Below are positions 24,891 through 33,693 of a stretch of DNA of 43,248 bases, one piece after another. The first letter of the stretch is position 1. Each line of letters starts with the position of its first letter. The notes beneath the pieces were generated by a model that saw nothing but the letters and a program-made list of their open reading frames with translations, did not search any database and was not told the DNA's origin. Made by a program: the position numbers and the translations under genes. The DNA is from Pseudomonadales bacterium (GTDB lineage: Bacteria; Pseudomonadota; Gammaproteobacteria; Pseudomonadales; Azotimanducaceae): assembly GCA_016763855.1 (NCBI GenBank), contig JAESSY010000113.1, positions 1-43,248 of the forward strand. Direction: 5' to 3'.

Positions 24891-26932
24891 TGACAGAGCA
24901 AAATAATATAATAGAAGCGCTTCCATTTGAGCGCGCAGAAAGTGGCCCGACAAGAAAACGCTTTGAAATAAGCCCTCTCTCTGTCGGTATTGCACTTTTG
25001 TTTCTGATTCTGCTCTCTGCTGCATCTTTTATGTTTTTAGCCAAGGCTGTCCTCATATCAATCGCACCTAAAGCTGAAAGTTTTCGATTCACGAGTGGCT
25101 TTCAATATCAGATCGGTGAACGATACTTGATGTTGCCTGGACGCTATACCTTCACAGCAGCAAAATCGGGTTATGAAATACTAGATGGCAATGTTGATGT
25201 GGGTAGTGATGCTGATCAAGATTTTACATTTGAATTAACCAAACTTCCCGGGATACTGCACATCAAAACAGATCCGGATTCTGCCGCTGAAATTTATATT
25301 GACCAAGAATTCATCGGTAGCAGCCCCATCACCCTAGAGAATATTTCGGCAGGCCTACACGACATCAGTATCAAATCAGAACGATATCTCGACTACGACA
25401 CCGAGATACTAATAGAAGGCAAAAGAGTGGAACAATATTTGAGTACTCCGCTCTCTCCCGCCTGGGCAAATATTTCAATTTCGAGTAAACCACCAGCAAA
25501 TATCTTCATTGAAGAGAAACTAATGGGACGTTCCCCAAGTGTTATTGAGATTATTCAAGGTGAACGTGAAATAAAAATACAAAAGAAAGGGTACAAATCC
25601 TGGGAAAGTAGCATTAGCGTCACAGCGGGCATAGATCAAGTGTTAGACACCGTTATCTTAGAGAAAGCTGATGGTTTAGTTTCAATTAATACCACCCCTT
25701 CTGGTGCAAATGTCAATATCAACGGGAAATACCGGGGACAAACGCCTATTCGATTGGTGCTCGCCCCTGGGCAAAATTATCAAATTGAATTAAGCAAAGC
25801 AGGCTATTCACCCCTCTCACGCAGTATCGATTTAGCCCCGGATGAAGACATTAGCTTGAATGATAAGTTGAAACCGGTCTTTGGTATCGTCCAGATAATG
25901 GTTGATCCAGATGACGCTGAACTTTTTGTTGATGGCAAGAGTATGGGTCAGGCCAATCAAAGATTATCTCTCACAATAAATCAACACGATATTGAAATTA
26001 GAAAACCGGGCTATGCTAGTTACACAACACAGGTAATGCCCAGATCAGGTTCTAACCAACAACTTATTATTAGATTACAAACCGAAGATGAAGCCAGAAT
26101 TGCAGCCATCCCCACCACAATTCGCACTTCGGCGGGTCCAGTCCTAAATTTGATTATTCCCGGAAAGCTTTCTATGGGCGCAGGTAGACGAGAGCCTGGG
26201 CGCCGCTCGAATGAAATAGAAAAACAAGTCGAATTAACTCGCGCTTACTATCTAGCGACAACCGAAGTCACTAACGAAGAATATAAACGCTTTAATCCGA
26301 TTCATGATTCTGGTGTTATTGGGCGTGCCTTATTGAGCGAAGACACTAGACCCGTCGTGAATATCACATGGGAAAGAGCGGCCGCTTTTTGCAATTGGTT
26401 AAGCGAACAAGAAGGGCTCCCACTAGCCTATAATCTAGTTAACGGAGAACTCAAAGCAGTTCAGCCCTTAAACACAGGATATAGGCTTCCAACAGAAGCA
26501 GAGTGGGCTTGGGCTTCGCGCTATGCAGCAGGTCCAAAACCAACAAGATTTCCATGGGGCAATACCATGCCGCCTATTGAAGTCCTAGCCAACTACGCTG
26601 ATGAGTCAGCGACCAGCATGGTGCCCTACCACATAAGTGGTTACAACGATGGGTATCGCGGTCCCTCACCCGCTAATATTTTTCCGCCAAATGAATTAGG
26701 TCTGTATGATCTCGCAGGTAATGTGGCGGAATGGGTACATGATTACTATTCAGTAAAAATTCCCCGAGAAACACTTTTGGATCCTAGTGGCCCAGACACA
26801 GGGGACTACCACGTTATTAGAGGTTCAAGTTATCAGCATGGTCGATTCAGCGAACTTCGCTGGACTTATCGTGATTACGGAGATGTCGCTCGCTACGATG
26901 TTGGTTTTAGAGTAGCCCGATTCCTGGAGTAA
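24890..26932 (+). CDS. Membrane-anchored PEGA-repeat protein with SUMF1-like domain
   Basis: A 680-residue protein: short cytoplasmic N-terminus, one TM helix (about 30-58), then periplasmic PEGA repeats at about 120-180, 191-250, 262-320 and 332-395 (each with the phrases IYIDQEFIG/NINGKYRG and GYxxY), plus a weaker one at 65-115. Residues 430-680 are a SUMF1/FGE fold (LATTEVTNEEYKRF, RLPTEAEWAWASR, LGLYDLAGNVAEWVHDYY, RDYGDVARYDVGFRVAR). The Cys pair of true formylglycine-generating enzymes is absent near the C-terminus, so this is probably a binding domain. The start overlaps the previous stop by one base. Confidence 0.9.
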   Translation: MTEQNNIIEALPFERAESGPTRKRFEISPLSVGIALLFLILLSAASFMFLAKAVLISIAPKAESFRFTSGFQYQIGERYLMLPGRYTFTAAKSGYEILDGNVDVGSDADQDFTFELTKLPGILHIKTDPDSAAEIYIDQEFIGSSPITLENISAGLHDISIKSERYLDYDTEILIEGKRVEQYLSTPLSPAWANISISSKPPANIFIEEKLMGRSPSVIEIIQGEREIKIQKKGYKSWESSISVTAGIDQVLDTVILEKADGLVSINTTPSGANVNINGKYRGQTPIRLVLAPGQNYQIELSKAGYSPLSRSIDLAPDEDISLNDKLKPVFGIVQIMVDPDDAELFVDGKSMGQANQRLSLTINQHDIEIRKPGYASYTTQVMPRSGSNQQLIIRLQTEDEARIAAIPTTIRTSAGPVLNLIIPGKLSMGAGRREPGRRSNEIEKQVELTRAYYLATTEVTNEEYKRFNPIHDSGVIGRALLSEDTRPVVNITWERAAAFCNWLSEQEGLPLAYNLVNGELKAVQPLNTGYRLPTEAEWAWASRYAAGPKPTRFPWGNTMPPIEVLANYADESATSMVPYHISGYNDGYRGPSPANIFPPNELGLYDLAGNVAEWVHDYYSVKIPRETLLDPSGPDTGDYHVIRGSSYQHGRFSELRWTYRDYGDVARYDVGFRVARFLE

Positions 26933-26935
26933 GTT

Positions 26936-27229
26936 ATGTTAAACCTAAAATTACTGGCAATCATATTTTTACTGCTTCCCCTCTGGAGCGCCGCTGCTGA
27001 ACCAGAAAATGCTGCCGAATCAGAAACCGCTGCTGAAACTGAAAGCCCAGCAGAAAAGAAAAATGAAACTGAAGCTGAAACAAAATTTGAAATTAAAGAC
27101 AACACAGTACTGCCTAAAGCTACCGGAAAAACATTGAAAGAAAAGAAACTCAGCAGAGCATTTGAGCAATTCATACCAAGTGAAAAGATCAGCGCTGACA
27201 ACGCTGTACCATTTCCTGTCGACATCTAA
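26936..27229 (+). CDS. Small secreted acidic protein
   Basis: A 97-residue protein with a clear signal peptide (about 1-21, cleavage near SAAA-EP). The mature part is Glu/Ala/Lys-rich (PENAAESETAAETESPAEKK), probably disordered, and ends in KEKKLSRAFEQFIPSEKISADNAVPFPVDI (in outline), which is the conserved-looking part. GGAG lies seven bases before the ATG, three bases after the PEGA/SUMF1 stop, so it is a real member of the operon. Function unknown; a periplasmic linker or chaperone-like factor for the channel assembly is conceivable. Confidence 0.72.
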   Translation: MLNLKLLAIIFLLLPLWSAAAEPENAAESETAAETESPAEKKNETEAETKFEIKDNTVLPKATGKTLKEKKLSRAFEQFIPSEKISADNAVPFPVDI

Positions 27230-27238
27230 GGGGTCGCA

Positions 27239-28033
27239 ATGAAAAAACAATTACCAGTAGAATTTATCTATCAGATATTCTCACTCTTTATTGTGGTGAT
27301 CATTATTCACGGAATCTATGTATCCGTGATTAGACCGAATGCCACCGCGTTATTGGAGGAGCAAGCAATACAAATTAACTCCGACCCTAACTATGTCCCA
27401 GAACGATCTTTCTATGTTGTCGTACGTGACTTTGAACAAGAGGCCTGCTTTATCCTGATGTTTTGGGCAATGTCTCTTATGGGTTATAAGGCACTATTGG
27501 CGACTAGAGAACGCCATGTTCTTCAGCTGGATCTTATTCCGCTTAATCAGGGGACGAGCATATTACCGGAAGATAGCAGGGAATATTCGAGACCCCTTCA
27601 AGCCTTAACAGAGGAACAGCAAAACTTTTTACTCCCGAGAGCATTGCTCACTGCATTACATCGATTTAGATCGACTCGAAATATTCAGGATGTATCCAAT
27701 GCTGTGGGTGCTATCTGCGATTCAGAGTCGGATCGACTCGATTCGGAACTATCCATGATTCGCTACATTGCATGGGCCATTCCCTCCATTGGATTTTTAG
27801 GGACTGTTCGCGGTATTGGTGAAGCACTGGGACAAGCACATAAAGCTGTTCAAGGCGACATCGCCGGGGTCACGCAATCCCTTGGCGTTGCCTTCAATTC
27901 GACCTTTGTCGCGTTGTTAATCAGTATCATCGTTATGTTTCTTTTGCATCAGTTACAACTGACTCAAGAACGTTTAGTACTTGATTCAGAAAACTATTGT
28001 GATAATCGTCTTGTTCGTCATCTACAGACCTAA
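27239..28033 (+). CDS. MotA/TolQ/ExbB-family proton channel subunit
   Basis: Inner-membrane protein of 264 residues with four hydrophobic segments (about 10-31, 66-88, 176-198 and 215-238) and a cytoplasmic loop between the second and third, as in TolQ/ExbB. The last two helices carry the family signature: IPSIGFLGTVRGIGEALGQA and QSLGVAFNSTFVALLISI, including the two Thr residues (189, 222) that line the proton path in ExbB and TolQ. AGGGG lies six bases before the ATG. No ExbD or TolR follows. Instead, two VWA proteins with an Asp-bearing N-terminal TM helix lie close downstream and are the likely partners. Part of a stator-like complex. Confidence 0.88.
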   Translation: MKKQLPVEFIYQIFSLFIVVIIIHGIYVSVIRPNATALLEEQAIQINSDPNYVPERSFYVVVRDFEQEACFILMFWAMSLMGYKALLATRERHVLQLDLIPLNQGTSILPEDSREYSRPLQALTEEQQNFLLPRALLTALHRFRSTRNIQDVSNAVGAICDSESDRLDSELSMIRYIAWAIPSIGFLGTVRGIGEALGQAHKAVQGDIAGVTQSLGVAFNSTFVALLISIIVMFLLHQLQLTQERLVLDSENYCDNRLVRHLQT

Positions 28034-28042
28034 GAGTATTCA

Positions 28043-29335
28043 ATGGCAACCGCTTATATAGAGATTAATGACTCAGGGATTATTCAAGCGATTGACGGAG
28101 GACTCATTGATACGAGTCCCGCATTTGCGGTCCTCGACAACGATCGTTTGATCCTTGGGCAGGAGGCCAGAGAAAATGCCCGACTACTGCCCCGATGGAC
28201 AAACAATCGATTTTGGCATCAGCTAAGTCGCGACCCTATTTCAAATGCAACACATAACATACGTCATCATGCAGACCTTGCTTTCGCTCATCTAGAATCA
28301 ATGTGGAATGGACTCAGTAAAAGAGCAGACAAAGTCATCATTGGCGTCCCAGATATCTACGATCAATCTCAATTAGGATTACTGCTTGGGATGGCCAATG
28401 AAGCCAAAATACCCGTCGCAGGATTGGTTAACTCAGCCCTTGTCTCTGTCGCGAGACAAGCAAATCAGAGCAGTATTCTCCATCTAGACATATCCTTGCA
28501 TCGCATTACTTTGACTGAATTTCAACTGACAAACGAACTCAAAATAGTCAACGCGGTCACCTTAAGTGAAACCGGACTTTTCACCCTATGGGATCGTTGG
28601 GCCAATGTTGTCGCCCAACAATTTATTCATGCCTCTCGATTTGACCCCATGCATGAAGCGCACAGTGAACAATTGCTATTTGATTTGTTACCTAAATGGA
28701 TTACAAGAAATAATAGAAACACGACCTTTAATATGGATATCAGCGGTGTCATTCGCAGTATTCACATTCCAGAAGATCAACTCATTCAGGTTTGCCAATC
28801 AATCTATCCAAAAATAGTTCAGAGTGTGCAGTCAATAGATTGCAGCAAGCTGTATATTTCTCATCGTTTCCAGGGTTTCCCTGGTCTCGAAGCTGCGCTA
28901 AAGACCATCCCTAAACTAGATATCCATAGACTCACTTCTACATCATCTATGGAAGCGGTTCACCACCACCACGATGACATCATTTCCAAAGACGGTGGCA
29001 TTTCCCATGTCACATCGTTGTCCCTTAATGCTTACACTGGCTTATCCACAAAAAAACCAATTGCAACGCATTTGTTATACAAACACCAAGCCTGCGCCAT
29101 CGGGGATAGCATCTCCGCGTTTAGATTCGGAGATGAAGGGATTCAGGCCATAATAGAAGGCACAACAGAAGGTGCTACTTTTACAATATCCAATGAAGCT
29201 GGCGCGCTCAGGCTCAATGCTATTTCTAACGACCTAAAGCTCAATGGCCAAAGCACAGAACCTTCAACAATATTATCAGTAGGAGATCAAATCAGTATTG
29301 GCCTTCAAACCACTACATTAATTGTGGTTAGTTAA
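28043..29335 (+). CDS. Actin/Hsp70-like ATPase-fold protein with FHA-like C-terminus
   Basis: Soluble 430-residue protein. The N-terminus (AYIEINDSGIIQAIDGG) looks like the first phosphate loop of the actin/Hsp70 fold, ADKVIIGVPDIYDQSQ like the region before the second, and SSILHLDISLHRITLTEF like the phosphate-2 strand. The nucleotide residues are weak, so ATPase activity is unclear. The last ~80 residues form a degenerate FHA-like beta sandwich (FTISNEAGALRLNAISNDLKLNGQS in outline, then GDQISIG), which might bind a phosphorylated or acidic partner. It contains a natural HHHH run (about residue 312). It lies between the channel and VWA genes. No membrane segment. Confidence 0.68.
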   Translation: MATAYIEINDSGIIQAIDGGLIDTSPAFAVLDNDRLILGQEARENARLLPRWTNNRFWHQLSRDPISNATHNIRHHADLAFAHLESMWNGLSKRADKVIIGVPDIYDQSQLGLLLGMANEAKIPVAGLVNSALVSVARQANQSSILHLDISLHRITLTEFQLTNELKIVNAVTLSETGLFTLWDRWANVVAQQFIHASRFDPMHEAHSEQLLFDLLPKWITRNNRNTTFNMDISGVIRSIHIPEDQLIQVCQSIYPKIVQSVQSIDCSKLYISHRFQGFPGLEAALKTIPKLDIHRLTSTSSMEAVHHHHDDIISKDGGISHVTSLSLNAYTGLSTKKPIATHLLYKHQACAIGDSISAFRFGDEGIQAIIEGTTEGATFTISNEAGALRLNAISNDLKLNGQSTEPSTILSVGDQISIGLQTTTLIVVS

Positions 29336-29336
29336 A

Positions 29337-30431
29337 ATGGCTAAGAAACGTGAGTTCACTGTCTTCAGCCTTTCCTTTTTGGACATCATGTCTTGCGGTT
29401 TTGGCGCTGTCATACTCATTTTCATCATCATCCAACACAGCACGGAAACGACTCCTCAGGATAATAACATCGTCTTAATGGCTGAGATTAAAAAACTCGA
29501 AATTGAGATACTCGATGGCACTAAAAAACTTGTCGAATTAAAAACCACAGTCAAAGACACAGATGACGAAATCGATACAACAGAAGGGTTGATTCTAGAA
29601 ATCCTCGAACAGATCAAGGAACTCAAAGCAAGCATCGCTCAAATTTTGGATTCGGGGGCAGCTCAGACCGATTCGATCGAAACTCTAAAGACAGAAATCA
29701 AAGCATTAGAAATCGAGGTGGCTTCATTGCAAGGATCCGTTTCTGGAGACGAACAAAGTGGTGTCAGTACACGAACCTTTCTGGGCGAAGGGGATCGTCA
29801 ATACTTGACCGGGATTCACCTTGGGGGTGAACACATCCTTATTTTAATTGACTCATCATCTAGCATGTTAGCGAATACCATCGTCAATGTAATTCGACGA
29901 AGAAATATGGGGGACGATCAAATCAGAGCCTCTGTAAAATGGCAAAGGGCCGTCAGAACCGTTGAATGGATAGTGGCAAATGTGCCTCGTGAATCAGATA
30001 TTGAAATCATCCATTTTAGTGAATCTGCCACCTCCTTAACTAACGGTGGAGAAGATAACTGGATTAAGGCAATAGACAGAGAAGATGTGGATGCCGCCAT
30101 TGTTAACTTAAGACAGATTATTCCAAAAGGGGGAACATCCCTTCACCACGCTTTCGCTAAGGCCAGAAAATTAAACCCAGCACCGGACAACATATTTTTA
30201 ATTGTTGATAGCCTACCAACACAAGCATTCGACCCACCCAACAGTACACTCATTGACGGTAGAGATAGAGTCAAGATTTTCAGTAGCGCACTGGATGAGT
30301 TACCTCCTAACACGCCCATCAACGTTATACTATTTCCCATGGAAGGAGATCCCATTGCTGCCCCAAGTTTTTGGAGGCTAGCGCAAATAACCGGTGGTTC
30401 ATTTTTAAGCCCCGCAGAGGATTGGCCGTAA
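29337..30431 (+). CDS. VWA-domain protein 1 with Asp-bearing TM helix
   Basis: A 364-residue protein from the ATG (an in-frame TTG 15 bases earlier is less likely). A single N-terminal TM helix, SFLDIMSCGFGAVILIFII, holds Asp16 in the helix. A coiled coil (about 45-135) follows, then a von Willebrand A domain from about 165 with an intact MIDAS: DSSSS (172-176 by the longer numbering) and a later IPKGGTS. The VWA domain is periplasmic. The TM pattern FLD-x-x-SCGFGA resembles the FxD helix of ExbD/TolR/MotB, matching the proton-channel gene two genes upstream. It starts one base after the actin-like gene stop, with no strong ribosome site. Confidence 0.85.
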   Translation: MAKKREFTVFSLSFLDIMSCGFGAVILIFIIIQHSTETTPQDNNIVLMAEIKKLEIEILDGTKKLVELKTTVKDTDDEIDTTEGLILEILEQIKELKASIAQILDSGAAQTDSIETLKTEIKALEIEVASLQGSVSGDEQSGVSTRTFLGEGDRQYLTGIHLGGEHILILIDSSSSMLANTIVNVIRRRNMGDDQIRASVKWQRAVRTVEWIVANVPRESDIEIIHFSESATSLTNGGEDNWIKAIDREDVDAAIVNLRQIIPKGGTSLHHAFAKARKLNPAPDNIFLIVDSLPTQAFDPPNSTLIDGRDRVKIFSSALDELPPNTPINVILFPMEGDPIAAPSFWRLAQITGGSFLSPAEDWP

Positions 30432-30450
30432 TGAGACGTAACGTAGAGGA

Positions 30451-31434
30451 ATGGAAGGTGCTGGCCTCGCATTTTTGGATGTGATCAGCTGCGGATTTGG
30501 TGCCATAATATTATTGTTAGTATTAACCAGTGTCTTTGACCCCGTTATTCTTGATGACACTATCGAAAACCTTGAAGCCTATCTTGCTGCCTTACAGGAT
30601 GATTTATTTGAGTTGAGGGGCGAAACACGTCAACTCAATCGAGACATGATCAGTAAAGAAGATCTACAAAAAGAGGATATCACTAGGCTAGCTCAACTTC
30701 AGGTAAAGCTCGACGCACTCAAGAGCGAATTTGATTACACCTCTGATAAAACGCTAATCAATAACACCATATCGGGCAGACTAGCGAAGGCGAGACAAAC
30801 TTTAACAGAAGACATGAAGCGACTACTCGCCGAATTTCAGAAAAACGTGGACGACGATACGATTGGCGGTATACCCATAGACAGTGAATATGTCATTTTT
30901 ATCATTGATACTTCTGGCAGTATGAAACAGTATGCTTGGCCCTTAGTGCTGCAAAAAATACAAGAAACCCTTGAAGTCTATCCAAAACTAAAAGGCATTC
31001 AGGTAATGAACGACATGGGTAACTTTATGTTTTCTCAGTACACTAACGATTGGATACCAGACACACAAGCCCGAAGAAGAGCGATCATAGACCGGCTTGA
31101 ACATTGGGAAACATTTAGCAATTCAAGCCCCGTCGAAGGAATTACTAAAGCCATATCCACCTTTTATCGCCCCGACAGGAAAATTAGTCTTTATGTCTTC
31201 GGAGATGAATTCTCTGGTCGCTCTGTACAGCGAGTCGTCAATACAGTAGATAGGATCAATCGTCGGGGTAAAGACGGCAAGCGACTAGTCCGAATACACG
31301 CTATTGGCTTTCCCGTGATATTTGACCAACCCGCCAGATTCCAGGCGACGGGCATTAAATTTGCCATTTTAATGCGAGAACTTTGTGCACGGAACGGGGG
31401 AACCTTTGTTGCCCTGAATGACTATCGCATATAG
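30451..31434 (+). CDS. VWA-domain protein 2 with Asp-bearing TM helix
   Basis: A 327-residue paralog of VWA protein 1: N-terminal TM helix with FLDVISCGFGAIILLLVL (Asp10), coiled coil (about 35-135), then a VWA domain with MIDAS DTSGS (153-157). The sequence before the ATG reads in another frame as MRRNVEE, the kind of basic and acidic start expected for this family, and one extra base near 30448 would join it to EGAGLAFLDV. The annotated ATG has GAGGA almost touching it, too close for a usual ribosome site. So either the gene starts at 30451 or a one-base deletion hides the first seven codons. Last gene of the array; faces the DUF4139 gene. Confidence 0.82.
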   Translation: MEGAGLAFLDVISCGFGAIILLLVLTSVFDPVILDDTIENLEAYLAALQDDLFELRGETRQLNRDMISKEDLQKEDITRLAQLQVKLDALKSEFDYTSDKTLINNTISGRLAKARQTLTEDMKRLLAEFQKNVDDDTIGGIPIDSEYVIFIIDTSGSMKQYAWPLVLQKIQETLEVYPKLKGIQVMNDMGNFMFSQYTNDWIPDTQARRRAIIDRLEHWETFSNSSPVEGITKAISTFYRPDRKISLYVFGDEFSGRSVQRVVNTVDRINRRGKDGKRLVRIHAIGFPVIFDQPARFQATGIKFAILMRELCARNGGTFVALNDYRI

Positions 31435-31476
31435 CGCTAGAGACGACTCTGGATTCTTTACCTAAAGACAGCTTAC

Positions 31477-32898
31477 TTAAAGACGGCTCTGGGCAGTATA
31501 CCGTATTGTTCTATAGCTGTTTTTGGGGATGGTGATTTTGAATTGCAGGGTTGTGCTGTTAAGTTTTTTGCCGCGATCACTCTGATCAATAATTTTCCAT
31601 TCACCCTGTAAGGTCTCATTGACACTAACTTCTACAGACTTATTTTTGGAGTTGTGCAGTTTAATCTCATAACTTGCTTCAATGTGTCGATCTCCAAGGC
31701 GGCGAAACGAAGTTTGTTTTCTTTCAGATGAGATATCAAAGGCATGACCTAAGTTTAGTTCAACGCTTTCGCCAAGCGCTTTGGCTTGAATGATATCTTC
31801 TCCTGCTAACAATAAATTTTGCTTAGTGCCTAAATAAACACGCACCTTTCCATAGGGTAGTGGCCTGCCTAATCCATTCTTCTTTGTGTTGTTAAAACTA
31901 ATTTTTACATCAGCATGGGTTTTAACTAACTGTGCTTGTTGATAGCTGTAGGTTTGAGTATTAAAGCTGTACGTCTTCTCAAAAGCGACCTTTGAGGCGT
32001 TGATAAATCGAATCTGCTTTTCTTCTCTATCTCTGATGTCCGTCGCTGTCGGTAGTGAATATTGGTGATACTCAAATGCAGGTTTCGCCTGTACGGTATC
32101 GGCCATTCTACTTCGAGCAAAATGAACTTCTTCTATCGAACTACGGTTAACGCTCGGTGCTCGATTGACTTCACCCGCAACGAGTGTGATTTTTGCCTCT
32201 ATGTAATCAATACCACTTTGGTTATTGATACTGACCCAGGAATTCAAATCAAATTTTTCATTCTTTTCGTCTAACAGAATCGTATAGTCAGCTTGCCAAG
32301 AAATGTTATTGCTTATATAACTTGTCTCGAGTAATTGTGAACCTTCATGTTGATTCTCTATCAACCACACAAGAGTCGGTTCTAAATACAAACCATCGGG
32401 CAAATAAGGCATAGAAACTACCCCTTCTGGTGCAATTTCAATTACATCCCCAAAGCTTACTATTTCTGGATTTGTAGATAAAAGGATGCCTTCCCGCAAG
32501 TATTTTTCGTACTTCGCACCGTGCAGAACTTCCCTGCTATATTTCAGCTTTCTACCGATATAGCTATTCAGAAGGGATTGGCGATTCAAAACTTGGTAGC
32601 GGTAACTTTGCTCTAAGACAAAAAAAGCATTATCCCCCGCCATTGATCTTGTAGAAACCGAGGACGGTTCAATTTTTTTTGCGACATCCAAATATTTAAG
32701 CTCGATAAGCCCCTTCGGTAAGACTGTATTCCGTTGATCTCTGACAAGCGCAAAGTTATTGTTATAAATCGTCAGTGCAATAGATTTCTGATCCTCTTGA
32801 CTCAATACCAGAGACTTAAACTCCGTGGCAGCCTGCGCACTGGCTGAAATAAAGAATATGAAAACGAAGTATTTTCTGTGCAATAAAAATATTTTCAT
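31477..32898 (-). CDS. Secreted DUF4139-domain protein
   Basis: A 473-residue exported protein (signal peptide about 1-24 ending SASAQA) with the DUF4139 C-terminal region: LLETSYISNNISWQADYTILLD, FDLNSWVSINNQSGIDYIEA, and a long beta-rich rest (FNNTKKNGLGRPLPYGKVRVYLG, SYEIKLHNSKNKSVEVSV). The ATG chosen has a GGTGAG-like site; an upstream TTG at 32916 is less likely. Function unknown; DUF4139 proteins are often periplasmic or outer-membrane. It starts 19 bases downstream of the cyclase-family gene on the same strand, but has no evident link to it. It converges on the VWA array with no clear terminator between. Confidence 0.8.
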   Translation of the reverse strand: MKIFLLHRKYFVFIFFISASAQAATEFKSLVLSQEDQKSIALTIYNNNFALVRDQRNTVLPKGLIELKYLDVAKKIEPSSVSTRSMAGDNAFFVLEQSYRYQVLNRQSLLNSYIGRKLKYSREVLHGAKYEKYLREGILLSTNPEIVSFGDVIEIAPEGVVSMPYLPDGLYLEPTLVWLIENQHEGSQLLETSYISNNISWQADYTILLDEKNEKFDLNSWVSINNQSGIDYIEAKITLVAGEVNRAPSVNRSSIEEVHFARSRMADTVQAKPAFEYHQYSLPTATDIRDREEKQIRFINASKVAFEKTYSFNTQTYSYQQAQLVKTHADVKISFNNTKKNGLGRPLPYGKVRVYLGTKQNLLLAGEDIIQAKALGESVELNLGHAFDISSERKQTSFRRLGDRHIEASYEIKLHNSKNKSVEVSVNETLQGEWKIIDQSDRGKKLNSTTLQFKITIPKNSYRTIRYTAQSRL

Positions 32899-32916
32899 GG
32901 TCTGCTCACCATCCAA

Positions 32917-33693
32917 TTAACTTTCAAGTATCGCTACCGCTCTTGTCCATCCTGCAGATGCCGCCCTGATCTTGTGGGGAAAACAAGAAATCATAAACCC
33001 ATGATCTGGTAAGACTTCAAGGTTATGAAGCTTTTCTAAATGACAGTAGCCTATATGCCTACCTGCTTTATGGCCTTCCCAGATTAGGCTTGCGTCTCCT
33101 GTTTCTAGATATCTCTCTTTTGTGTGTACAAAGGGTGCATCCCAACTCCAACCGTCGGTGCCCGTTACGCGAACACCCCTTTCTAATAAATACATTGTTG
33201 CTTCTAAACCCATGCCACTTCCCGCTGAGACATAATCGTCCATCCCATATCGTTTTCCAGCTGAGGTATTGACGACAACAATATCGAGTGGTTGCAGGTC
33301 ATATTTGATTCTGGCGAGTTCGGTTTCGACATCCATCGCAGTAACGACATATCCATCTTCTCTATCACGAAAATCGAGTTTTACGCCATTCTGAAAGCAC
33401 CATTCAAGTGGGACTTCATCAATCGTAATAGCGCGCTCACCTTCATCCATAGTTGAGTGAAAATGATAGGGGGCATCAAGATGAGTACCGTTATGAGTAC
33501 TCAGTTGAATCAATTCAATGGCCCATGCCTCTCCGTCAGGCAAGTCTTCTTTTTCTAAACCCGGAAAGAAGGAGGCTAGAGACTCTACCGATTGCTCATG
33601 ATTGATATAGTTAATCGTAGGTCGTGCCCCCGGTGGATCTGAGATCACATCATTTTCGAGATAAATCGAAAGATCTATCAATTTCCTTGCCAT
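32917..33693 (-). CDS. Cyclase-family (kynurenine formamidase-like) metal hydrolase
   Basis: Metal-dependent hydrolase of PF04199, about 258 residues. The metal site is in STHNGTHLDAPYHF (HxGTHxDxPxHF), and VRVTGTDGWSWDAP and HKAGRHIGYCHLEKLHNL are standard. The usual start of the family is MARKLIDLSIYLENDVISDPP-like (given in outline), so I place the start at the Met of MARK; an in-frame Met at 33729 adds 12 residues with no good ribosome site. The substrate in this family ranges from formylkynurenine to isatin; tryptophan genes are not nearby. It is divergent from the acyl-CoA synthetase gene. Confidence 0.88.
   Translation of the reverse strand: MARKLIDLSIYLENDVISDPPGARPTINYINHEQSVESLASFFPGLEKEDLPDGEAWAIELIQLSTHNGTHLDAPYHFHSTMDEGERAITIDEVPLEWCFQNGVKLDFRDREDGYVVTAMDVETELARIKYDLQPLDIVVVNTSAGKRYGMDDYVSAGSGMGLEATMYLLERGVRVTGTDGWSWDAPFVHTKERYLETGDASLIWEGHKAGRHIGYCHLEKLHNLEVLPDHGFMISCFPHKIRAASAGWTRAVAILES

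Noticed and set aside
27239-31434. Zorya-type (ZorAB) or Tol/Exb system
   Set aside because: The channel is related, but ZorB's OmpA domain, ZorCDE, TolR, TolA and ExbD are absent; VWA proteins take the B-subunit place instead.
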